64,000 nucleotides of DNA from Dactylis glomerata (taxonomy: Eukaryota; Streptophyta; Magnoliopsida; Poales; Poaceae). Under the pieces are notes generated by a model, which was not told the origin of the DNA, made no database searches, and saw only the letters and a list, made by a program, of their open reading frames with translations. The translations under genes and the position numbers were made by a program. Below, in pieces: positions 54,931 to 64,000 of the stretch. The stretch's first letter is position 1, and each line of letters begins with the position of its first letter. The DNA lies in contig QXEO01000731.1 in assembly GCA_007115705.1 (NCBI GenBank), positions 824,363 to 888,362 of the forward strand. Direction: 5' to 3'.

Positions 54931-57470
54931 GCATCTTTGCAAATTACTGCGCCTAGCTCAAAGGCGTTAAAGAAAAGCACTCTTGGGAGATAACCCAATG
55001 TTTTTATTTTCAGTACTTTTTCTTTTATTTGAGTCTTGGAAGTCATTACTACTGTAATGACCACTCCTTATCTTGTTTATTTCGTTTTTGTGCCAAGAGA
55101 AGCCTCTAATTTGAGTGAGGTAAAGATTTGGGGATGTTGCTGTCCTGAAACTGTTTTCGGTGCTGCACCGTAAAAATTCGTGAAAATTCTCTGTATATCT
55201 TTTGGACCTGCCATTTCTTGTGCAGATGCCCCAGGTTATATCCAAACTTTCGTTAGTTGAACACTTTTTGATTTGAGCAAAATAAAACCCCTCAAAAATT
55301 CGACCTTTGTCAGCTGTTCAGTTTTGACAGATTTCTGCCAATATTTGTGTTTGCCGCTTTATCGCTTTCTTTTGAGTTCTTTTGATCATAGAACTTTTGG
55401 GGAAGTTGCTACAGTAGTATATGCTATATATGTGGTGGTTTTGTGTTGAAACCTGAAGCAAAAAGAGGTTGATTATATGTTATGCTTACACTAATGTTGC
55501 TAATGGATTTGTGTTTAGTTTTGTATGAAGGAAGTTTTCAAGTGTAGGGATCGAAGAGTGATGAGATGAGTTGAAGAATGGACAAAAGCTCAAGCTTGGG
55601 GATTCCCAGCACCCCAAGAAATATCCAAGAAGTACACGCGTCAAAGCTTGGGGATGCCCCCGAGGCACCCCTTCTTCATCGGCAAAAATCAGGTCACCTT
55701 TCAAAACACTATATTTTTATTGCTTCATGCACTATGTGTTTTTCTTGGAGCGTCAGTTATTTTAGTTTTCCTAGTTAGTTTTGTTTTGTTTGCTGCAATA
55801 AATGGTTAGATCACATCATGTTTCTTTTGGAGGAGATGAACTCGCTTTTCATTTGCCAAGAACACTCTAGTTTTCACTCTTATCGTTCAACGAGTGTTCT
55901 CTTTTTCTGCTACTGCTTTTGGTTTTCGTTTTCGCCTTGATTTGCGTTTAGATCTTCTTATATCTCTTCATCAAGGTGTATTTTTGCCTCTGATATTTAT
56001 TGGTTTTCATCAAAAGAGGTGTTTATAAAAATTTCAAATGGTGTTGAAAAAGAGAAAAAGCTTTGTGCAAAATAGTGGTACAAGAAGGGGCTTGTGTAGA
56101 CTGCGGCTTAGGCTTTTTCATGTCATGCTTGATGTCTTTTTGATAGTATGCTTAGTGGTTTTGCTGTAGCATGACTTGTCTCAAATAACTGAGATTACTT
56201 AATGAGCCTTTGAAAAAATCATGCGTTGTTTTAATTATTTGGAAGCATTATTTTGGTTTTCTCCTTGATGCTTTATTTGGGTTGACTTGGCGCATGCTCA
56301 CACATGTTAGACTCTTACAAAGTCGCCAATAGCCTCTATGATCATTTAGTTTTAAACTCTTGATGCCATCTTATGCTTCTTTTAATGTCGCTTTGTTGCT
56401 TTGCATGATTATGGCCATTATTGCTCTCTTAGTTGGTCGCTCCCAGTCTTTTGCTAGCCCTCGCCTTGTACTGAGTATGAGCTCTACTCGTGCATCCAAC
56501 TCCCAAAAACCAAGTTTGCCATTATGTCCACTATAAATTCCTATGCATGGTATTTGTAAGCCATTCCAAAGTAAATTTTCATGTGCTACCTTTTAAAACC
56601 TTCAACTACTTCTCGTTTTGTGACATTGTTTTCAGCTCATGGGGACGTAGTGGTCGGATTTGCTATCTTCCATATTGCTTATTCCAAAAAAAAAGGCACT
56701 CCTCCAAGGAATGTGAATATTGGTGGGCACCCGATGGAATCGGTTAGCCATGGTTTGAGAAAGGAAAAAAGGTGGGGAGGAGTGCCAAGCTTTATAAAAG
56801 AGCACAAAAGTGCCAATCTCTCTCAAAAACTTGCTTCATTTTTGTATGGAAGATAGTAAGAACCCCATTGCCAGTCGTTGACAAAGACAACCACCTCTCA
56901 AAACTCAAGTTTTATCTCTCTATTTTACAAATGAAAAGCTCTAGCACATGTTTAATCACTGCTTCCCTCTGCGAAGGGCCTTTCTTTTACTTTTATGTTG
57001 AGTCTCCACCTTCTACCTTTATGCACCATTAAGAGAGCATAGTTGTCATTCTAAGTATAATGTGCATTGTCCCAAAGTTTATTATTGATTGATTCATGAC
57101 TATGGTTTCACTTGTTCTTAAATTACTTGTATCTAGTCACCCTCTTAAACTTGAAGGTGTCCTATGCATTTATGTTTTGCTCTCCATGAAGGACAAGCTG
57201 AAAACCATTTGTATGTTTTTCCTTATGATTTGAACACATGTTTGACTTTCATTGTTTCATTTTCATGATCTTTTGTTTGTGTTCATTTGCATGTTTACAA
57301 CATGGTTGCTAAGTTCTTATTGTCAAGATTATATCTTCATTCCCATGTTTTAAGTTCTTATGATCCCAACTCACAATGCTTACATATATGATCAAGATTG
57401 TGATGGTGCATGTCACCTCAAAAATTATTTCTTTTGTTATCACTTACCTACTCGAGGACGAGCAGGAGTT
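54931..57470 (+). other. Element G 3' noncoding region
   Basis: Contains a single copy of the unit duplicated in D (54953-56125) and then the block shared with C, D and K (56400-57010). Many short ORFs but none conserved between copies. Confidence 0.7.
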
Positions 57471-57484
57471 AAGCTTGGGGATGC
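57471..57484 (+). other. Element G polypurine tract
   Basis: AAGCTTGGGGATGC directly abuts the 3' LTR. Confidence 0.88.
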
Positions 57485-59026
57485 TGATACGTCTCCAACG
57501 TATCCATAATTTTTGATGCTCCATGCTTGTTTTTACACCATTTGCCCAATGTTTCGTTACACTTCGTGGCATTTTTATGCAATTTCTGGAACTAACCAAT
57601 TGACAAGATGCCACAGTGCCAGTTCCTTGTTTTCTGCTGTTTTTGTGTTTCAGAGTGATACACAGGAAATATTCTCGGAATTGGACGAAACAAGTTCGAG
57701 AAGTCTTATTTTTCCCGGAAGCTTCCCGAAGACCGAAAGAGAGCCGGAGAGGGGCCAGGGCCTGCCCTCACACTAGGGGGGCACGGCCCAGGCCCTGGCC
57801 CCGCCACCATGGTGTGAGGGAGCCTGGGCCCTCCCCTAACGACGCCCCTTCGCCTATAAGAAGCCTCGAGACGGAAAACCCTAGGGGATTCGGCAATTTT
57901 CCAGAAGCAGTTCCGCAGCTCCGCCGCCACTGCCGACGAATTTCGGGGGACAGAAGTCTCTGTTCCGGCACCCTGCCGGGACGGGGAAGTGCCCCCGGAG
58001 CCATCTCCATCGGTCTCCATCGCCGTATCCGTCGTCTCCATCGACCTCACCGCCATCTCCATTAACCCTGCTGTCTCCTATGATGAGGAGGGAGTAGTTC
58101 ATCCCCGGGGCTGAGGGCTCTACCGGTAGCTATGTGGTTCACCTCTCTCTCCCATGATGTGATCTTTATGTGATCATGAGCTTTGTATCATGTTGAACAA
58201 GTAGATGTTATTATTCAGATATTATGTGTACTCTAGTGGTGATTATTAAAGTAATCTATTCCTCCTGCTATGGTGTAACGGTGACAGTGCGTGCATCATG
58301 GTGGTACTTGGTTTAGGCTATGATTGTGATCTCTTGTGGATTATAAGAATGATTATTGCTATGATAGTATTGAGTGATCTATTCCTCCTTTCATGGTGTA
58401 ATGTTGACAGTGTGTGCACCGTGTTAGTACTTGGTTTAAGTTGCAATGATATCTATCTTGAGTTATGCTTTGATTTGGGTATCTCTATGAGTGGTGTTTG
58501 TCAAGTACTTGATGAACTTTAAGGGGTGCTTCCGTAGCCACTACGTGATGATTAGTGATATTCAATAGGGGAATAATTCAGAGTACCATAGTGGAGAGAA
58601 GTTGTTTATTTGTTCAATCATGTTATATTGTTGGGAGTGTGTCCACTAGTGAAAGTATGATCCCTAGGCCTTGTTTCCAAGCTTTGCAAACCGTTTACTT
58701 GCTGTTTTGTTACTTGCTTGCTCGCAGCGATTTTTATTCCATACTACATCTGCTACTTATAATCATCACTACCGCTTGTATTTCACTATCTCTTCGCCGA
58801 ACTAGTGCACCTATACATCTGACAAGTGTATTAGGTGTGTTGGGGACACAAGAGACTTTCTGTATCGTAATTGCAGGGTTGCTTGAGAGGGATAGCTTTG
58901 ACCTCTTCCTCCCTGAGTTCGATAAACCTTGGGTGATCCACTTAAGGGAAACTTGCTGCTGCTCTACAAACCTCTGCACTTGGAGGCCCAACAAGTGTCT
59001 ACAAGAATAGAAGTGCGTAGACATCA
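57485..59026 (+). repeat. Element G 3' LTR
   Basis: 1542 bp, about 12 substitutions from 52400-53941, followed by TSD CCCTT. Confidence 0.96.
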
Positions 59027-59031
59027 CCCTT

Positions 59032-61092
59032 CGCCTATAAAGACCCCCTGACGGAAAAAACCTAAGTACCCGATCAATTTTCCAGAACACATCGCGATCC
59101 GCCGCCGCCGTCGACCCGAAGATCGGGAGGGTCCAGAAGCTCTTCCTGGCACCCTGTCGGAGAGGGGAATCGCCACCAGAGGTCTTCTTCATCGCCATGC
59201 TTGCCTCTGGAGCGATGAGTGAGTAGTCTACCTTGGACTATGGGTCCATAGTAGTAGCTAGATGGTTGTCTCCTCCACCATGTGCTTCATGTTTAGATCT
59301 CATGAGCTGCCATACATGATTGAGATCACCGTTATGTAATTCTACATGTTTGGTTTGTTGGGATCCGATGAATATTGGTGTTTATGATTAAGTTGCTGTA
59401 CTGAAATATATCTTTTGTTATCTCTATGTTGTTTATGATCTTGCATGCTCTCCATTGTTAGTAGCTATCTAGGCCGAGTAGTTACTAGTGACTCCAAGAG
59501 GGGGTATTTATGCTCGATAGTGGATTCATGCCTCTATTTAATCTGGGGGAGTGACAGAAACCTCTAAGGTTGTAGATGTGCTGTTGCTACTAGGGAGAAA
59601 ACAACATTCATATGCTCAAGGGCATATGCTTTGTTTACATTACACACTTTGCTTAATACAATTATCTGTTGTTCACAACTTAATACTTGTGGAGTTCTCG
59701 GATTGATTCACCACAAGTGGATTATTAGTCATAGATGTAGTTGGATGGCGGTCTATGTATTTTGTTGTAATGCCCAGAGTAAATCTCATAGTGATCTTCT
59801 TGACATATCACGTTATCTTTATTCTATCAATTGCCCAACTGTAATTTGTTTACCCAGCATGTGTTATTTATCTTATGGAGAGACACCACTAGTGAACTGT
59901 GGACCCCGGTCCTATTTCCATCATATTGCTATTACCTGTTTACTTTACTCGCACTGTTTACTTTACTCACATACTCTATTGTTTTCCACTCGATACGCTC
60001 ATAACCTTTGTTTCAAGCAAACCAGTGAGATTGACAACCTCATCGCAAGTTGGGAACGAAGTACTTGGTTGTGTTGTGTGCAGGTTCCGCGTTGCAGCTA
60101 GCAAGCAAAGCTTGGACGAGGCGCCATATATAAATTGTCCGGAGCTGTCGCATGCTAGCAAGCATCACCTTCAGTCATTTGTCTCTCCTCTCCAAGAACG
60201 ATAAACCTTGGTTTCTTAACTGAGGGAAAACTAGCTGCTATACTCATCACACCTTCCTCTTGGGGTTCCCAACTGGCTGGTCATTCACCACGCACAAGGA
60301 CCGTCTGCTCCCACGTCAATCAAACGCAGCCATCACTATGAGATTTACTCTGGGCATTACAACAAGATACATAGACCGCCATCCAACTGCATCTATGACT
60401 AATAATCCACCCACGGGGAATCATTCGAGGACCCCGTGAATATTAAGTTACGAACAACAGATAATTGCATTAAGCAAAGTGTGTAATGTAAACAAAGCAT
60501 ATGTCCTTGGACATAAGAATGTTATTTTCTCCCTAGTGGCAACAGCACATCTACAACCTTAGAGGTTTCTGTCACTCCCCCAGATTAAATAGAGGCATGA
60601 ACCCAACTATCGAGCATAAATACCCCCTCTTGGAGTCACTAGTATCTACTTGGCCAAGATAGCTACTAACAACGGAGAGCATGCAAGATCATAAACAACA
60701 TAGAGATAACATAAGATAATATTCAGCACATCAACTCAATCATAACACCAATATTCATCGGATCCCAACAAACACAACATGTAGAATTACATAACGGTGA
60801 TCTCGATCATGTAAGGCAGCTCACGAGATCTAAACATGAAGCACATGGTGGAGAAGACAACCATCTAGCTACTGCTATGGACCCATAGTCCAAGGTAGAC
60901 TACTCACTCATTGTGCCGGAGGCAAGCATGGCGATGAAGAAGACCTCCGGTGGCGATTCCCCTCTCCGGCAAGGTGCCGAGAAGAGCTTCTGGACCCTCC
61001 CGATCTTGGGTCGACGATGAGGGCGGATCGCGATGTGTTTCTAGAAAATTGATCGGGTACTTAGGTTTTTCCCGTCGGGGGGTCTTTATAGG
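59032..61092. repeat. Inverted repeat formed by solo LTR E and element D LTR
   Basis: 59032-59796 (E, plus) is the inverted counterpart of about 60337-61092 (D, minus), arms near 760 bp with a loop of about 540 bp (59797-60336). The junction is visible as GGGCATTAC reading into both arms. A transcript through it could fold into a long imperfect hairpin. Confidence 0.8.
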
Positions 61093-61459
61093 CAAAGGGG
61101 CAGCGTCAGAAGTGGACCAGGGCGGTCACACACATAGGGGGCGCGGCCAGGGGCTGGGTCGCGCTGCCCTAGTGTGTGGCCGGCCCATGGACCCTCTCCA
61201 TCTCCTCTTCGGACTCCTGGAAGCTTTGGTAAATTTCTGGATGTTCGGCCTTTGTTTCGTCCAATTCCGAGAATATTTCCTATGTAACTTTTCTGAAACA
61301 CAAAACAGCAGAAAACAGGGAACTGGCACTGTGGCATCTTGTTAATAGGTTAGTTTCGGAAAATGCATAAAAAGCCACGAAGTGTAACAAAACACTAAGC
61401 AAATGGTGTAATAACAAGCATGGAGCATCAAAAATTATATATACGTTTGAGATGTATCA
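60337..61459 (-). repeat. Element D 5' LTR, second part
   Basis: 1123 bp. Together with 51512-52032 it gives 1644 bp, ending at TGATACATCTC (on minus), followed by TSD CTACA. Confidence 0.93.
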
Positions 61460-61464
61460 CTACA

Positions 61465-61603
61465 GTGCTAGCACATAATATTACTGATTGCTTAGAGTGT
61501 GCAACACCATGTTAAGTAGAGCATCTACATAGATGTCTGTTTGTAGCACATAATATTACTGATTGCTTAGAGTGTGCAAATATGCAAGGATAAGGATAGC
61601 CAT
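61465..61603. other. Right flank outside element D, with a 36-bp direct repeat
   Basis: Host DNA between D and K. TAGCACATAATATTACTGAT and the following 16 bases occur at 61469-61504 and again at 61544-61579 (period 75), identical. No gene. Positions 61599-61603 (GCCAT) are the presumed TSD of K. Confidence 0.8.
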
Positions 61604-63035
61604 TGATGTCTACGCACGCGTCTGTTCTTATAGACAGTGTTGGGCCTCCAAGTGCAGAGGTTTGTAGAGCAGCAGCAAGTTTCCCTTAAGTGGATCACCC
61701 AAGGTTTATCGAACTCAGGGAGGAAGAGGTCAAAGCTATCCCTCTCAAACAACCCTGCAATTATGATACAGAAAGTCTCTTGTGTCCCCAACACACCCAA
61801 TACACTTGTCAGATGTATAGGTGCACTAGTTCGGCGAAGAGCTAGTGAAATACAAGTAGTAGTGATGATTATGAGTAGTAAACGTAATCTGAAATAAATA
61901 TCGCTGCAAGCAAACATGTAACAAAACTGAAAGGAAACGGTGTGCAAAGCTTGGAAACAAGGCCTAGGGATCATACTTTCACTAGTGGACACACTCCCGT
62001 CAAATATAACATAATTGAACCAATAGATACTATCATCAATATGCAACTCAAAACAATTCCCCAATGAAAAACGAACACTAATCATGCGTAGGGCTACGAA
62101 GCACTCCTCAAAGTCCGTATGTACCCAAACTAGATTGTCCCACACTATCACCGTGAATGCACTAGATGTTTCCAACAAACACCAACAATTCATAGAGACA
62201 TTAACCAAAAAGATACACATGATGCACACACTAGTCACCTTCACACCATGATACAAGGTATCTCCGGAGTTTACAAACATAAAGCATAGGAGTAGCATAA
62301 TATCTGAATAATAACATCTACCAATTCAACTAGATGCAAAGCTCACGATCATATAAGATCGCATCATGGGAGAGAGAGGTGAACCACATAGCTACCGGTA
62401 GAGCCCTCAGCCCCGGGGAGAACTACTCCCTCCTCATCATAGGAGACAGCAAGGTTGATAGAGATGGCGGTGAGGTCAATGGAGATGGCGGAGATGGCGA
62501 TGGAGACCAATGGAGATGGCTCTGGGGGCACTTCCCCGCCCCGGCAGGGTGCCGGAACAGAGACTTCTGTCCCCCAAAATTTGTCTTCGACGGCGGCGAA
62601 GCTGTGGAACTGTTCTGGGAAAAACGCCGATTGTTTTAGGGTTTTCCATCGGGAGGCTACTTATAGGCGAAGGGGCATCGTCAGGAGTGGACCAGGGTGG
62701 TCTCACCACAGGTGGGCACCGCCAGGGGCTGGGCCGCGCTCCCTGGTGGTGAGGCCAGCCTCTGGCCCCCTCCGGCTCTCGTTCGGTCTTCGTCCTTCTT
62801 CCGAGAAAAATAGGAGTTTCTGAACTTGTTTTGTCCAATTCCGAGAATATTTCCTATGTAGCTTTTCTGAAACACAAAAACAGCAAAAAATAGGGAACTG
62901 GCACTGTGGCATCTTGTTAGTAGGTTAGTTCCAGAAATCGCATAAAAATGCCACGAAGTGTAACGAAACACAAGGCAAATGGTGTAAAAACAAGCATGGA
63001 ATATCAAAAATTATAGATACGTTTGAGACGTATCA
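61604..63035 (-). repeat. Element K 3' LTR
   Basis: Boundaries TGATGTC (61604) and GACGTATCA (63035). Contains a TATAAG box on minus near 62659. Confidence 0.88.
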
Positions 63036-63049
63036 GCATCCCCAAGCTT
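63036..63049 (-). other. Element K polypurine tract
   Basis: AAGCTTGGGGATGC on minus, identical to G's tract. Confidence 0.85.
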
Positions 63050-64000
63050 AACTCCTGCTCGTCCTCGAGTAGGTAAGTGATAACAAAAGAATAATTTTTG
63101 AGGTGACATGCACCATCACAATCTTGAACATCAAAGTAAGCATTGAGTGCTGGGATCGAAGAACTTAAAACATGGGCATGAAAGATATAATCTTGATAGA
63201 AGAAACTTAGCAACCATGTTATAACATGAAAAGAAACACAAAGGAAAGATCATGAAAATGAAACAATGAAAGTCCCGTGTGTGTTTCAACCATATGGAAA
63301 ACATAGCAAATGGTTTTCAGCTTGTCCCTCATGGAGTAGCAAAACATAAATGCATAGGACACTTTCAAGTTTAAGAGGGCGACTAGATATAGATAATTTA
63401 AGAACAAGTGAAACCAACATCATGAATCAATCAATGAAAACTTTGGGACAATGCACATTATACTCAGAATGACAACTATGATCTCTTAGACGGTGCATAA
63501 AGATAGAAGGTGGAGACTCAACATAAAAGTAAAAGAAAGGCCCTTCGCGGAGGGAAGCAGTGATTAAACATGTGCTAGAGCTTTTCATTTGTAAAACAGA
63601 GATAAAAATTGGGTTTGGAGAGGTGGTTGTTTCATGTCAACGACTGGCAATGGGGTCTTACTATCTTCCATAATAAACAAGTGAGAGGTTCCGAGTTCTT
63701 TGAAAATTTGGCACATTGGTGCTCTTTTATAAAGCTTTGGCACTCCTCCCCACCTTTTTTTCCTTTCTCAAACCATGGCTAACCGATTCCATCAGGTGCC
63801 CACCAACATTCACATACCATGGAGGAGTGCCTTTTTTGTAGAATTAGATTGCAATGGTCTGACCAGATCCCTTGCAAAATTAATGACGAGCAGATGAAGC
63901 TGCCTAGTCGAGGGGTACTTAATTTAATATGGAAGATAACAATTCCGACCACTACGTCCCCATGAGCTAAAAAACAGTGGCACAAAACGAGAAGTAGTTG
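63050..64000 (-). other. Element K 3' noncoding region
   Basis: No gene. 63510-64000 is the block also found in C, D and G. It continues past the window edge. Confidence 0.65.

Larger units (their letters stand above)
52400..59026 (+). mobile_element. Element G: young non-autonomous LTR retrotransposon
   Basis: TSDs CCCTT (52395-52399 and 59027-59031). Both LTRs are 1542 bp with about 12 differences (0.8%; near 0.3 million years at 1.3e-8). The interior is only 3.5 kb, with a perfect PBS, one 282-codon ORF, a 2.5-kb noncoding 3' region and a PPT. No gag, protease or pol is recognisable. It belongs with K by LTR termini (ends GACATCA). Confidence 0.96.
52033..60332 (+). mobile_element. Solo LTR E, split by element G
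   Basis: E is an LTR of the D/H type in plus orientation, about 1667 bp (52033-52399 plus 59032-60332). It lies inside D's 5' LTR in the opposite direction. Flanks are ATCAC (52028-52032) and ATCAC (60332-60336). The A at 60332 is either the LTR's terminal CA or the first TSD base, so the TSD is 4 or 5 bp. No PBS, interior or second LTR is present. Confidence 0.88.
1777..61464 (-). mobile_element. Element D: non-autonomous Ty3/gypsy LTR retrotransposon, outermost host of the nest (with TSDs)
   Basis: The element proper is 1782-61459 on the minus strand, flanked by perfect 5-bp TSDs CTACA (1777-1781 and 61460-61464). Removing the insertions leaves two LTRs of about 1645 bp, a 6.4-kb interior (45112-51511), a PBS, a PPT, and gag plus protease only. 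There is no reverse transcriptase, RNase H or integrase, so it would have depended on another element's enzymes. LTRs start TGATACGTCTCA and end CGCCACCA in element orientation. About 25 differences in the first ~520 aligned LTR positions (around 5%) make it the oldest element here. The LTR type resembles Sabrina-like families of Triticeae; that family name is from memory. Confidence 0.93.
61604..64000 (-). mobile_element. Element K (partial): G-type LTR retrotransposon running off the window
   Basis: It starts with TGATGTCTACGCAC (LTR end on minus) at 61604. Its 3' LTR is 61604-63035 (1432 bp), followed by a PPT and about 950 bp of interior. The LTR shares termini and much sequence with G. 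The rest, with the 5' LTR and PBS, lies beyond 64000, so TSD and intactness cannot be checked. A 243-codon minus-strand frame (61567-62298) lies almost entirely in the LTR and is not taken as a gene. Confidence 0.88.

Overview
This window is intergenic DNA from a large, repeat-packed grass genome. LTR retrotransposon families with TGATACGTCTC-type LTRs, Athila-like and Tat-like Ty3/gypsy elements, a CACTA element and a gene-carrying Mutator-like element (MULE) point to Pooideae (oat, wheat, barley or ryegrass relatives). The LTR text looks most like oat or ryegrass types from memory, but I cannot fix the species. I see no bacterial, organellar or viral genome segment, and no tRNA or rRNA gene.

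Almost the whole window is one Russian-doll nest, resolved by exact target-site duplications (TSDs). Element D (minus strand, 1782-61459, TSD CTACA) is a gag-protease-only gypsy element. Its left (3') LTR was split by element C (minus strand, 1856-43535, TSD AGCAG), an Athila-like element with gag, protease and a late ORF but no RT or integrase. C carries a 2.5-kb CACTA element (6463-8953, TSD TAA) and was split in its gag-protease region by element B (plus, 10446-40183, TSD GTTTC), a Tat-like gypsy element. B was then hit twice. Element A (plus, 12738-26800, TSD GTCCT), another Tat-like element, landed in gag. A MULE (29819-36529, 9-bp TSD TAAACAAAA) landed between RNase H and integrase. The MULE carries a B3-domain gene, a DUF295/F-box-like gene and a solo LTR (29948-31635, TSD CCCGA). 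D's right (5') LTR was split by solo LTR E (52033-60332), itself split by element G (52400-59026, TSD CCCTT). Element K (minus strand) enters at 61604 and leaves the window. Only 1-1776 and 61465-61603 lie outside these elements.

By-eye LTR divergence agrees with the nesting order: D about 5%, C about 4%, B about 2%, A about 0.9%, G about 0.8%. Removing A or the MULE rejoins B's reading frame.

The most interesting content is cargo and cis-signals inside the elements. A has a well-formed six-exon gene on the antisense strand between integrase and the 3' LTR, with all five GT-AG introns preserving frame. B uses the same antisense slot for an intronless B3/AT-hook ORF with its own TATA box. A and B both have an in-frame TAG at the same protease-RT position, inside a ~104-nt block much more similar than its surroundings, which suggests programmed readthrough. 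A also has 19 copies of a polypurine-tract-like repeat.
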